DNA of 64,000 nt from assembly GCA_023375785.1 (NCBI GenBank), contig SZWC01009571.1, positions 38,084-102,083 of the forward strand, given 5' to 3'. The stretch is from Penium margaritaceum (Eukaryota > Streptophyta > Zygnematophyceae > Desmidiales > Peniaceae). The notes under the pieces are model-generated. The model searched no databases and was not told where the DNA came from. It saw only the letters and a program-made list of their open reading frames with translations. Each line of letters starts with the position of its first letter. The first letter of the stretch is position 1. Positions 1-10,126 of the stretch are shown piece by piece. The translations under genes and the position numbers were made by a program.

Positions 1-154
1 GTACGTCACGGCTCGCTTCGCACGTAGATTTGCACGTCGATTTCCTATCCATTGCGAGCGTCCAAATGCACACTCATCCGCATTACCACATTGACTTAGT
101 TGTAGCGCGTTACCGTTACTTGTAAAAAAAAAGAGGGTTCGGTCACGATATACC

Positions 155-796
155 TGTTGTGCTTTGTGCCGTTCCTGTACAGTTTACTGTGACCACTCGG
201 CCGTGTCCATACTCGTGCAGATCCCTGAGGCAGGCGGCCCTGGTGACACCGGCGCGACGACAGGCGGCGGACTACCCGTCTGGAGCTGACCGACCACTGT
301 TCCAGAGCCCCAGATGTCACCAGGACTCCTTGCTGTGACTTCTACGTCTTGCAGGCGCCTTTCGGCGGACTGGGCATGAGGCCCATTTGCATGTTTTTGC
401 ATTACATACACGCTGTGAGTCGATGGATGCATGCATGTGACCAGTCGTTGCGTGCGTCTTTTGATTCTGCACGTCTAGGTTCAGACGGCGTAGGATTCTG
501 ACATGTGTGCGCAGAGTTACGGCCAAAACAGTGGTTTTGGGCCGGTTTTAGGACAGTTCTTGGACTGCCGCGTGCGACACCCGCCGTGCGCCGCGGCAGG
601 TATTTATGCCCTGGACCTGTCAGTTGTCATTTCTCTCTGCATTTACTAAGCTATTGAAGCTTATTAGACTTTGCGCGTCTCCCTAGCCTGATCCTTGCTG
701 TTTCCTGCACCTGCCTGCTTGCTAGTGCGTCAGCTGACTGGACAGTGTCGCCACGTCAGCAGCAGCAAGGCTAGGAAGCTTCCTAGCAGTTTCTCA
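155..796 (+). mobile_element. Solo LTR, copia family A
   Basis: A 642-bp LTR starting TGTTGTG and ending CA stands alone. It is flanked by a perfect 5-bp target-site duplication ATACC (150-154 and 797-801), so it is the remnant of a whole element reduced by LTR-LTR recombination. Its first ~485 bp nearly match the A3 LTR at 61665, with about 3 differences in the first 125 bp. Its last ~155 bp (from about 640) differ almost completely from A3, A1 and A2 except for the terminal GCTAGGAAGCTTC and TTTCTCA motifs. A TATTTATG box lies near 601 and a CCAAAAC/GTTTTGG palindrome near 531. Confidence 0.93.
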
Positions 797-1233
797 ATAC
801 CCAGTTTTCGGAACTATATAACTAATTCGCTCGTCGTCGAGTGAGAAATAACCTAGCTACCCATCTGACGTCGCGACCGCCATGCCAGTAACAAAGAAAA
901 CAAACAAAAATGCATGGCGAGACCACATGCCATGCGCTGACGCCGCATGGTATGCGGCGCCCTCCGCTAGTATCACAAACCCTGTCGTTGAAGTTTTTGT
1001 GATGTTAGCGGGGGGAGGTTTGTTTAGAGTTTGAGGGGAGTTCGAGACTCCCCATGCGTTGAAAGGGAACCTGCTGGGCCCCGCTACCGGGGGGCCAAGC
1101 AGGAGCCCGCACAAAAACAAAACCCTAAAACCTCGAATGTAATTCGGGGTATGGTTTGAATGCGGTTTGTGTGTTAAAACTATAGGTTTGCGTTTACAAA
1201 AAAAATCCAAAACGAAAGAAGGGCGTTTTCGCT
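797..1233. other. Non-genic flank with one hairpin repeat unit
   Basis: No credible gene is seen. From about 1000 to 1130 there is a unit related to the three tandem units in the non-autonomous MULE at 34640-35090. It has a G-rich GGTTTG stretch, then CTGCTGGGCCCC, the loop GCTACC (1083-1088) and GGGGGGCC..AGCAG, which can fold into a stem-loop. The flanks show no clear MULE terminal repeat, so the unit is isolated here. Confidence 0.55.
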
Positions 1234-1409
1234 CGATCGCGAGGGAGCGATGACTGCTTTTTTTCTTTTTTTTTGGTCACGCAAACCCCCCAGTTCGATG
1301 TAGGGTTTTATGTTTGGCGCGGGCTCCGCCCGCGCCAAACATGCAAAACCCGAAATCGAACTGGGGGGTTTGCGTGACAAAAAAAAAGCGGTCATCGCTC
1401 CCTCGCGAT
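1234..1409. repeat. Foldback palindrome (MITE-like hairpin)
   Basis: A long imperfect inverted repeat is centred on GGCGCGGGC-TCC-GCCCGCGCC (1316-1336). The inner arms are GTCACGCAAACCCCCCAG and its complement. Beyond T-rich/A-rich stretches of unequal length, the outer arms are GCGAGGGAGCGATGAC and its complement. There is no coding capacity. It could be a foldback transposon end or a small MITE; no TSD was found. Part of it recurs after the N at 1458. Confidence 0.75.
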
Positions 1410-1652
1410 TCTCGCGTGGGAGTGATCTCCGCATGGAGGATTTTTTCATGCTCGCTCNTTTTTTTTTTTGGTCACGCAAACCCCCCAGTTCGATGTAGGG
1501 TTTTATGTTTGGCGCGGGCTCCGCCCGCGCCAAACATGCAAAACCCGAAATCGAACTGGGGGGTTTGCGTGACAAAAAAAAAGCGGTCATCGCTCCCTCG
1601 CGATTCTCGCGTGGGAGTGATCTCCGCATGGAGGATTTTTTCATGCTCGCTC
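1275..1652. other. Assembly join: single N with repeated flanks
   Basis: Bases 1275-1457 recur as 1470-1652 on the other side of a single N at 1458. The N replaces T-run sequence. The best reading is two contig ends from the same hairpin locus placed in tandem; the apparent second foldback is then not real. A second short palindrome (CATGCTCGCTCG and its complement, 1642-1679) follows and is present only once. Confidence 0.7.
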
Positions 1653-1819
1653 GTCGACGCATGCTGCGAGCGAGCATGATTTTCGACCGGGCTTTTGAGT
1701 TTTATTGGCCGCTACCGGGAGCATCAGAGTCACACTTTGCGTTTTATGGGTATCTGTGCTATTTGGCCCAAAAGAAAACTTTCACGTTCTCATTACCGCG
1801 TTACTGTACTGCGGTATGA

Positions 1820-1943
1820 TACCGCGGTACAGAAGAGGGGTACCATGCAAGGTCAGTACCGATACCGTACCGGTACCGCAAAAAAGAATATCGTACCGCG
1901 GTACTAAAATACCGCGGTTCAAAACCACGATATACCGCGGTAC
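1820..1943. repeat. Cluster of TACCGCGGTAC palindromes
   Basis: TACCGCGGTAC occurs at 1820-1830, 1893-1904 (as GTACCGCGGTAC) and 1933-1943. A TACCGCGGTT variant lies at 1910-1919. Half-sites and GGTACC/CGGTACCG palindromes lie between them. Spacing is irregular (about 17-70 bp). No gene is present. The cluster directly abuts the broken outer end of the A1 3' LTR. Its function is unknown; it may be a transposon terminus or a protein-binding array. Confidence 0.7.
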
Positions 1944-1966
1944 AGGTAATACCGGCATCAGCCCTG

Positions 1967-2448
1967 GCAGAGAGAGATAACATATGAAAGGTCCAAGGCA
2001 TAACTACCTTCCGCGGCGCATGGCAGGTGTCGCACACGGCAGTCCAAGAGCTGTCCCAAAACCAGCCCAAAACCACTGTTTTGGCCGTAACTCTGCGCAC
2101 ACATGTCTGAATGCTACGCCGTCTGAACCTAGACGTGCAGGATCAAAAGACGACCGCTACGACTGGTCACATGCATGCATCCATCATCAGACGGTGGACA
2201 TACAATGCAAAACATGCAAATAGGGCTCATGGCCAGTCCGCCGAAAGACGCCTGCAAGCTGTAGAAAGGACAGGAGAGAGTCCCGGCAGCATCTGGGGCT
2301 CTGGAGCGGTAGTCGGCCAGCTCCAAGCCGTTAGTCCGCCGTCTGTCGTCGCACCGGTGTAACCAGGGTCCGCCTCAGGGATCTGCACGAGTATGGACAC
2401 GGCCGAGTGGTCAGAGTAAACTGTACACGAACGTCACAAATCACAACA
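1967..2448 (-). repeat. A1 3' LTR, truncated
   Basis: Aligns with the A1 5' LTR from its TGTTGTGATTTGTGAC start (2448 reading downward) to AGAGAGATAACA at 1967, where similarity stops. The inner edge is followed by the polypurine tract (CTCCCCCATGAC on the plus strand from 2449). Confidence 0.9.
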
Positions 2449-2684
2449 CTCCCCCATGACCCGATGGTACGCATGTCCATACACGTGCAACACTGGTACA
2501 AACACAATAGTGAGTGACACAAACAGATGAGGCACAGACGCATATCACACACTCAACCACCCTCAAGCATGGGGCGAAGCCCAAGAGAACGAATGGCCAC
2601 TAGGAACTTGCCGCGAGCTAGTGCTTTCGTCAAGAAATCAGCACGCTGCATATCAGTGCCAACCCACATGACGGAGATCACGCG

Positions 2685-3269
2685 TCACTCCACCAGATCA
2701 CAAACGAAGTGATGCTCAACCGCAATGTGCTTTGTGCGAGCATGAAAGACACGGAAGTTCTCCGTAGTGGCGAGAGCACTCTGGTTGTCGGAACGTAGCA
2801 CAATGGCGGGTACTGAGTGCCCAAGCTCAGGAAACAAGCGCTGCAGCCATACTGCCTCAGCAGCCCCTGCGTCCAAAGCAACGTACTCTGCCTCCGACGA
2901 ACTAGGTGCGATGCATCCCTGCTTCCCGCTTCGCCAAGATAGAGCGGTACCACCGAGCAGCCACACGTAGCGAGTACGGCTGCACCCATCTGGGCTCCAA
3001 GCCCAGTCGCTGTCGGTGTAGCCGTCAAGGACCACCGAACACTGTCGACAAAAATAGATTCCAAGGTACGGCGTGGAGACCACATAGCTCACCACTCGCA
3101 CAGCCGCATGAAGGGCTCTCGCACGTGGGGCCTGCGATAACTGAGCGAGGAGGTTGACGGCAAACGCGATGTCAGGACGCGTGGTAGTGGCTAGGTGCAT
3201 CAGAGATCCGACGAGACGGAGGTACAAGGTCACGTCCACTATCTCCCCCAGCTGTGTAGGGTCATCCAC
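2685..3269 (-). pseudogene. A1 RNase H region
   Basis: Copia-type RNase H and the RT-RNase H connection. It begins with the YLRLVGSLMHLATTTRPDIA block typical of the end of the copia RT thumb. The SDWAWSPDGCSRTRYV segment, the SSSEAEYVAL block and the DNQSALA and RTKHIAVEHHF motifs of retrotransposon RNase H follow in order. Over the visible stretch it reads like an ordinary copia C terminus. Confidence 0.9.
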
Positions 3270-3467
3270 CTTCAGGGCATCCTACCCATCGGGTGTAAGA
3301 GGTATGGAAGCGGAGGGCACTGCATCGAGGAGATTGCTAAAGCGCTCCCCCATGACTCGTACGTATCGGGCCTGATGCAACAACAGTGTCTGATGTCTGT
3401 GATCTCACACGATCTCCATACCGAGAAACACCGATGCATGACCGAGGTCCTTCATCCTGTAGGCAGT

Positions 3468-4840
3468 CTACAGGACAGCCTTGGCCTCCTTCACGACCTC
3501 CAAGGACGGAGACGCGATCAGAAGGTCATCAACAGAGACCAGGATGGCGGTGAACAGCTCGGGTATCGGTAGGATGAGAAGAGAGGGGTCTGCCTCACTC
3601 TGTACGTATCCTGCACGAGTCAAAGTGCCGGTGATCCCCCGGTGCCAACACCGCAGAGACTGCTTGAGGCCGTACAAGGACTTGCGCAAGCGCCAGACCT
3701 TGTCACCGTCCTCAAAGCCCGGTGGCTGAGCCACGTAAATCTCCTCATCCAGAGAGCCATGGAGGAAGGAATTGTTCACATCCACCTGGTGCAGTTCCCA
3801 ATCATGCTGAGCCACTACACCAAACAGAGCTCGAGGTGAGGTCATGCGGCCGACAAGGGCAAAAGTGTCGGTGTAATCGACTCCCTCAATCTGAGAGTAC
3901 CCTTGATGACCAAGCGGGCCTTGTAGCGTTCCAGTGAGCCATTCGGCTTCACCTTATTGCGAAAGACCCACTTGACTTGAATAGCCTTCCTCCCAAGAGG
4001 AAGGTCGACAAGCTCGTAGACTCTGTGCTCTCCGATAGCGCAAAGCTCATCCTTGCAGGCAGCACGCCAAGCGTCAGCATCCTGTGATGAGAGAGCCTCC
4101 CTCTGTGTGCCCGGGTCGGGCGCCATAGAGGGAGAACTCTGCGTGGCAAGTACACAAGCCTCAGTGCCAGGCCTGACGACCACAAGATGAGCTCCTACGT
4201 CGCAGACGATATGGAACTCGCGAGTGACGAGGTCGTGTCCTACGGGGCATGTTGTATGTACCTCTGTGAGCTCAGTGAGGACACTCAAGCCTAAGGCCTT
4301 TGTGCCGGGGTCACCACTCGCGATGCTGCGAGAGGAGCGCCCGGGTCCGGGGCTCGACGCTCGCTGAGCTCCGAAATCCAGTGGTCGAAGACGGCCACCG
4401 GGCTCACGGGAGTAACCTGAGGTCAAGGGAAGCACCTCAGGCTCAGGGACAGGTGCGACCACACCTGGTGAGGGCTGAGATGAGGCAGCCGGAGACGCCG
4501 TGCGAGGAGATCCGTGTGTGGGGAACACGGGGCTGGGTGTGATAGCTGGAGCAGGCAGGACTGGACATGACACTGAGGCAGGAGCACCAGCCGACGTAGG
4601 AACGGGAGTGGGCGAAGCTGGATCAGATACAGAAATAGGGGTGCCAGCAGACGCAGGTGCTGGTGCAAAAGGAGGCGTGGAAACAGAGGTACCTGTGGGG
4701 TGTGAAACAGGTTGTACAGGCGAGATCTCTGGACCAACGGCAATGATGGCCGGATCATCAAGAGCCGGAGACCGAGAGGGGGCTCGAGCGGACACATCAG
4801 CCTGATGAGAGGTGCTCGCTGGCGTGGAAGTCTCCCCCAT
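3468..4840 (-). pseudogene. A1 integrase-RT linker and reverse transcriptase
   Basis: The first half (about 4300-4840) encodes a Pro/Ser/Ala/Thr-rich linker, such as PTSAGAPASVSCP. It is followed by the copia RT: DAWRAACKDELCAIGEH, GRKAIQVKWVFRNK and KARLVIKG blocks, then HQVDVNNSFLHGSLDEEIYV, QPPGFEDG, LRKSLYGLKQS and a VDDLLIA active-site block. This is the standard order for copia pol. The region is broken. Confidence 0.9.
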
Positions 4841-4918
4841 CCATCGAGAACCCTCACAGGAAGGAACATGGGTGGCGGAGAGTGCTCTGATCGAAGTCAG
4901 GTCACGGTAGGTGAGAGA

Positions 4919-6406
4919 CTAGAAAAACAGCGCGTCGCTGGACTCAATGACGCGACGACGAGTAGGGTCCCAGAAGCGCAAGGCCTTCGACCGCGGGGAA
5001 ATGCCTCTGAAGACACACAAGCGGACCCGAGGTGAGACCTTGGACCCCTGCTGGTCCTCAGTGTACCACACGGAGGCCAGGGAGTCCCAGACGCGAGCGA
5101 GACGAAGGTCAACACGGTGTCCAAACCAGAGCTTGTACGGTGTAATATGGCCCGGAAGCGGACCGTGCGGGAGGCAGTTCAAGACCCAAGTCATGTAGGC
5201 GAAACCCTCAAAGACAAAAGACTCCGAGAGACCACACTTAGACTGCATGGCGCGAACTGCATCCTCCATGGTGCGGTTCCAGTGATCAGATACACCATTC
5301 TGCTGAGGGGTAGCAAGAGCGGAGACTTGGTGAAAAATCCCGTGCTCAACAAAGAAGGAGTCCATCTCGTCAAGGAACTCGCCACCGCGATCCGAGCGGA
5401 AGGTATGTAGCGTGTGGCGGGACTGACGTTCAGCCATCACTAGCCAGAGTCGAACCGCAAGGACGGTGTCGCTCTTCTGATGCAGGCTGTAGACCCACCG
5501 CATCCGGGTAAAGTCATCAGTCAGAATCAGAACATACCGGCCCCTCTCGGACAGGGACTCGATCGGGAGAGGGCCGAGAAGGTCTGAGTGAACCAACTCG
5601 AGAGGCCGAAGCGCTCGGGAACGAGAGTCAGGGTAGGTGCACCGGTGCATCTTCCCCTGAGCACAAAAAAGACAGTCAGTCTTGGGTGGCTTCTCGAAAG
5701 AAGCCACGTGAAGACCGAGAGCGGGCTGTGTCCGAATGAGCTTCGACACAGTATCGGAGCCCACATGACACAGACGGCGATGAAGCAACCGCTGGTGTTC
5801 CGGAGATAGAACACCAGTGACAAAGACACGACCAGAGGAAGAGAAAGAGCAAGGGGAGGAGGGCCGAGCGATGCAATACATATCATCTATGACTGAAGCA
5901 CGGAGGACGACACTACAGGTGTCAGTAGCAGTCACAGTCGCTGAGTCAGCGGTATGCTCCACAGAGAGACCCATCAAGGTACAGGCACGCACGGAGAGCA
6001 AGCTGAGCTCAAGATCAGACACGAACAGCACGTCGGAAAGATACAAGGGGTCAGACGGACCATCGAAGCATACAACCCCAACACCATGGACTGGCAAGGA
6101 CTGACCGGACCCTGTACGAACAGAACGGACAGACGTGACAGGACCGAGAACAACAAAGTCACTACGGCCGCACGTCATGTGATGGGTGGCACCAGACGCG
6201 ATGATCCAAGTGCCACCGGAGTCACGGCTAGTGGACGCCACTGTACAACGAGCAATGGAACACTCGGCATCAGAGGGACGCTGAGCCGTCAGTGGGGAGG
6301 AACGACGCACAGCACAAAGATGAGACTCATGAATCCACTCGGTACAGTCAGGCCCATCATCATCACATGCAGACCGTGCTCCCCCACACGCGTCGTCACG
6401 AGCCAC
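4919..6406 (-). pseudogene. A1 protease and integrase region
   Basis: A long open stretch. The retropepsin-like segment with ATHHMTC lies near the start, followed by LPVHGVGVV and LYLSDVLFV strands. The GAG-pre-integrase zinc domain follows (HRRLCH, then CLFCAQGKMH). Then comes the integrase core with HSDLLGPL, FRSDRGGEF and the QQNGV..HWNRT region, ending with the conserved ALRFWDPTRRRVIES motif. The gene order protease-integrase-RT places the element in Ty1/copia. Confidence 0.92.
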
Positions 6407-6773
6407 AGGAACGGATAAAAAACAGTCTGTGAACCACCCGACGATGACAACACACTCGCACCTCCCTGAAAGCGGAGCGCAAGAAGGTGGCGAAGCTCGG
6501 CGATGGTGCGGTCGCGAGGGTCTGGATCGCTGCTGCTCGTCGGTGAGGAGGCAGGAATAGCTGCAGTCGTGGCCACCGCGCGTCCGGAGGAGGATGCGGG
6601 TGACGTGCCAGATGTGGAACGGAGAGCATGAGCAACCTGGAGCCCACGAGTGATCCGTGCCCAGTCAAGCGGCTGCTGGCACTCAGTGTAGCGATGGGCG
6701 CCTCCACAGTTGTAGCAGTGCACAGAACGGCCACTGCTACCACTGGATGACGACTGCTGCTGACCTGATCCAC
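6289..6773 (-). pseudogene. A1 gag C-terminal zinc knuckle region
   Basis: Carries CYNCGGAHRYTEC, a C-x2-C-x3-H-x4-C zinc knuckle of the nucleocapsid type, near 6690-6725. A Ser/Ala/Arg-rich stretch and then the start of the protease region follow. The A2 copy has the corresponding region at 32813-33190. The intervening gag (6800-7490) is only weakly readable. Confidence 0.75.
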
Positions 6774-7491
6774 GCTTTCTATTCTTCTTCTTCCCCTAGG
6801 CGGCTGCTACAATGCCCTGTGTCTGCGTGGGTGTAGACGGGATCAAAGAGGAAGAGCAAGATAAGGAAGTGATGGAGGAGGAAGAGGGAGACTGTAGGAG
6901 GGAAGATGGTGGTGATGTAATGGCTGCTGCATCGAGGGAAGTCTCCTGGTGCCCTACGTCTGCCTCGCGGGCTGAGGTCACCTTAAGGAAGAGCTGATGT
7001 GCCTAAGGAAGCAACTGCAGAGTGGCTGAGAAGGGCTCGAGGACAGCGTCACTGTACCGTGTGAAGATGTCGGTGTACTCGAGGCAAACTACGAGCATAA
7101 TCGTACGAAGCACCCACAGTTGTGTGCCTCCTGAGGTCCCCAAGCGCGTGTAGATGCGCATGGCGCATCGCCAGTAATCCGTTGCAGGCTCCGCAGGCCC
7201 CTGACGGAGCGAATGGAAAGCACAAATGTGTGATGCAAGAGTGGCGTGCGTCTCTACGACCAGCAGGGATAAGGCCGGATCCTAACCTCCACGGGGATCG
7301 GCGCCGATGCCTGTGCCGGCCTCGCCAAGGAAGGGGCGAAAGTCGACAACGGTCTCGTGTGGCATGGCGTAGAGGAGTCCGCGCATGGCCCCGGCTGCTG
7401 TCAGTACCTGTGCTGGGTCTGTAGGCTGGTACGAGCTGTGGTAGTAAGGCCACACTCTCTCAGAAGTAGCCCACACCTGAAACAGGATCTC

Positions 7492-8097
7492 TCAGCAGTC
7501 GAAGCCATCTTCACTGATGTACCGTGGAGGTGGTGCCTCAAAATCCTTCGGCTGCCTCTCCGTGGGGAGAGCAACCACAGGCTGAGTAGGACGAGAGACG
7601 GGAAAGACTCCTGGAAGAGGATGGTCACCGGAGTAGTCAGGTGAGAATCGTATCGGCGAAAACGGAGGAGATCGGGTACCCATCTGCAGGTGATGGAGGT
7701 GCTCCTGAAGAACTCGAATCTCCTGAGCCGGGGAATCATTTGTAATGCCTGGCATGAGTGGCTCATCATCCAGGAGGTCAGCAGGTGGTGGGACAGGTCG
7801 TGCGCCTGTCACGGGTGCCTGAGCCGACTGCTGGGTAGAGACCGCGGCGTCGGCAGCTCCCTCAGAAGCCCGCTGAGGAGTCGTGGACTGAGCACGCAGA
7901 AGCTCAGTCAGCGTGCGGATAGCGTCAGTCTGCTCTCTCTTGAGGCGACGCATCTCATCCTGCTGGCTTTGCAGGTCCTCAATGGCGTGTGAGCGTGGAC
8001 TCAGTACACCAGACGAAATGGAGGAGGGGTCGCCTGGTCCCTTCTCCTTGTTGTCGGACAGGCTCATGTCGCCGCTCAGTATGGGGCAACAGGTCAA
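7492..8097 (-). pseudogene. A1 gag N-terminal region
   Basis: Encodes a gag N terminus closely similar to the A3 gag at the right edge of the window. Shared blocks include SSGVLSPRSHAIEDLQSQQ, LKREQTDAIRTLTELLRAQS, LLDDEPLMPG and DHPLPGVFPVSRP. The ELLRAQS region is a likely coiled coil (heptad-like L/I/L spacing). The match to A3 fixes strand and frame. Beyond family resemblance no function is visible; it is taken as gag because of its position before the zinc knuckle. Confidence 0.85.
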
Positions 8098-8187
8098 GTT
8101 TGTCGGATTTCAAAACCGTCAGCGTTTCTCGAGGATTTGAGACATTGGCAACTTTTGATTGTCCGGCCAAAAATTTGGCTAAGTATG

Positions 8188-8262
8188 GTGCTGACATCAG
8201 CAGGTGGTTGCTGACGTCAGCACGACCTGATGATGTCAGCAAGCAAAATTGCTGATGTCAGC
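8188..8262 (-). promoter_or_regulatory. Cluster of TGACGTCAGC-type palindromes upstream of A1 gag
   Basis: Four copies of a GCTGAYRTCAGC-like motif lie within about 75 bp just upstream of gag. At least one is the intact TGACGTCA palindrome (near 8213-8220); the others have CA or TG in place of CG. TGACGTCA is a known bZIP-binding core. The same cluster is present intact in A3 (63295-63370), so it is a family feature. Confidence 0.6.
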
Positions 8263-8369
8263 TCGCCTCCCCTTCCTGTTTTTTCTTTCTCTCGACTCTT
8301 CGCGAGCGTGCAGCCGCTCCGCGGCGGTTGCGACGAAGCTACGCGGAAGCTGCGTAGTAGCTTCCGCTT

Positions 8370-8830
8370 AGTTGCTGCTGCAGCTGTGCTGTCAGCTGCA
8401 GCAGCAGCTGTGTAGCTGCGTATGCAGCGGTGGCAGCAGCAGCTGCGCTGCTTCTGCTGCTGCTGCTACGCGCTACGGCTGCTGCTCGCTGCCGCCGCCG
8501 CGCGCTGCCGCTGTAGCCATTGCTGCGCTGCTGCTGCTGCTGCTGCCGCTACTGCCCTGCTGTTGCCGCCGCGGCTGCCGCTGCTGCTGCTGCGCTGCTG
8601 TTGCCGCCGCTGCTGCTGCACTGCTGCTGCCACTGCTGCTGCTGCGTTGCTGCTGCCGCCGCTGCTACTGCGCTGCTGCTGCCGCCACTGCTGTTGCTGC
8701 CACTGCGGTTGTGGATGGCGGCTTCTCTCACTGTAGCCGCCATGCATCGCTGTTGCTGCTGCTACACTGCTGCTGCTGTCTCTGCTGCTGCTGCTGGCAC
8801 GGTGGCAACAGTGCTGCTGCGATCTCACGT
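8370..8830 (-). repeat. A1 leader trinucleotide (CAG/GCA) tract
   Basis: Dense (GCT/CTG)n on the plus strand, equal to CAG/GCA repeats in the element's sense direction, between the primer site and gag. It opens all frames and gives spurious Leu-, Ala-, Cys- or Ser-rich ORFs on both strands. Comparable tracts occupy the leaders of A3, B1, B2 and Y. Confidence 0.85.
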
Positions 8831-8960
8831 GGTGGGTGAGGGCTGCACCGACAGCGACCGGCTGTCTCCGACAGGCCCCAAGGAATCTGCTGCAGCGGTG
8901 ACTCTCATTGCTGCTGCTCTGCTGCATCTCTCCTGCGCAGCTCAGGGAGAACTGTCTCAC

Positions 8961-8973
8961 TGCTCTGATACCA
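8961..8973 (-). other. A1 primer-binding site
   Basis: Sense TGGTATCAGAGCA, complementary to the 3' end of plant initiator tRNA-Met, immediately after the 5' LTR terminal CA. Confidence 0.9.
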
Positions 8974-9609
8974 TGAGAAAATGCGTGGAAGCTTCCTAGC
9001 TATACAGCCGCTGACTAGGCATCAGTGCCTGGTTAGACGGTGACGACAATCACAGGTTGTGCACACAACGGCAAGGGTTTGGCTAGGAGACACAAGACAA
9101 AGTGTCAAAGTGCTTCAATAGCATATGCAGAGAGAGATAACAAATGACAGGTCCAAGGCATAAATACCTACCGCGGCGCACGGCGGGTGTCGCACGCGAC
9201 AGTCCAAGAGCTGTCCTAAAACTTACCCAAAACCACTGTTTTGGCCGTAACTCTGCGCACACATGTCTGAATGCTACGCCGTCTGAACCTAGACGTGCAG
9301 GATCACAAGACGGACGCTACGACCAGTCACATGCATGCATCCATCATCAGAAGGTGGATATACAATGCAAAAACATGCAAATAGGGCTCATGGCCAGTCC
9401 GCCAAAAGACGCCTCCAAGCTGTAGAAAGGACAGGAGAGAGTCCCGGCAGCATCCGGGGCTGTGGAGCGGTAGTCGGCCATCTCCAAGCCGGTAGTCCAC
9501 CATCGGTCGTCGCATCGGTGTCACCAGGGCCCGCCTCAGGGATCTGCACGAGTATGGACACGGCCGAGTGGTCACAGTAAACTGTACACGAATGTCACAA
9601 ATCACAACA
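8974..9609 (-). repeat. A1 5' LTR
   Basis: A 636-bp LTR, TG..CA in sense orientation, matching the A2, A3 and solo copies. The outer end at 9609 abuts TGCTG of the X leader. Confidence 0.92.
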
Positions 9610-10070
9610 TGCTGTTGCCACTGCCCGCTGGAGCTGCTGCTGCTGGCTGCTGCTGCTGCTGCTCCTCGCTGCTCGTTGCTTCCTACTCGCTGCTGCTGTT
9701 GCTGTTGGTGCTGTTGCTAGCTGCTCCCTACGTGTACTTGCTGCGTGTTGCTGTTGCTAGCGCGCTAGCAGCAACACTCTCACTTTCCTGGTGTCGTCGC
9801 CACGTGCGTAGACGCCACTCTAGCGTTGGTCCTCCGTGCCGGCCGCGCGTCCACTAACGCTACCACCGACGTGGGGTCAGTGCTACCGAAGAAATCTCAA
9901 CAGCATTTCCCCCGCGTCGGGAGCGTTTTGACGACGCCACCCGGCGAGTCAGCGCTGCCAGAAGAAATCTTATAGCATTTCCCCTGCACGGGCCCATTCT
10001 GGGGACTGCCGTTGACTGGACCTGGTCGCCGATGTTCTGCAACTTCTGCTGCGCTCTGGCTCTGATACCA
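9610..10070 (-). mobile_element. X: leader and primer site of a family-B-like element
   Basis: A minus-strand primer site (GGCTCTGATACCA, 10058-10070) is followed by about 450 bp of leader. The leader is similar to the B1 leader (18780-19041) and the Y leader (38400-38761): the same GCATTTCCCC, GGGAGCGTTTTGACGACGCC and CAACGCTACCACC blocks. It is cut by the A1 insertion at 9609, and the rest of X is not found beyond A1. It adjoins the LTR that also serves Y. Confidence 0.75.
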
Positions 10071-10126
10071 AGCTGGAAATCTCTTACAACAGCAAGTTGG
10101 GGCAGAAGCGTTATTGATGCAGCGTG
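10071..10126 (-). repeat. Shared X/Y LTR, fragment 1
   Basis: The last 56 bp (sense 3' end) of a minus-strand LTR, similar to 38775-38830. It is interrupted at 10126 by B2; its last 5 bases GCGTG are the B2 target-site duplication. Confidence 0.85.

Larger units (their letters stand above)
1967..9609 (-). mobile_element. A1: copia LTR retrotransposon, family A, decayed
   Basis: A minus-strand Ty1/copia element in the order LTR, primer site, leader, gag, protease, integrase, RT, RNase H, polypurine tract, LTR. The 5' LTR (8974-9609) is complete. The 3' LTR (1967-2448) has lost about 155 bp at its outer end against the TACCGCGG cluster, so no TSD can be read. The two LTRs differ by roughly 8% over the part compared by eye, which points to an old insertion. 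The coding region is broken several times (about six to eight). It lies in the leader of element X. Confidence 0.93.

Noticed and set aside
8372-8839. Poly-Leu/Ala/Cys ORFs on the plus strand (also around 17590-18670 and 62640-63270)
   Set aside because: Products of CTG/GCA triplets in retrotransposon leaders, open in all frames on both strands.
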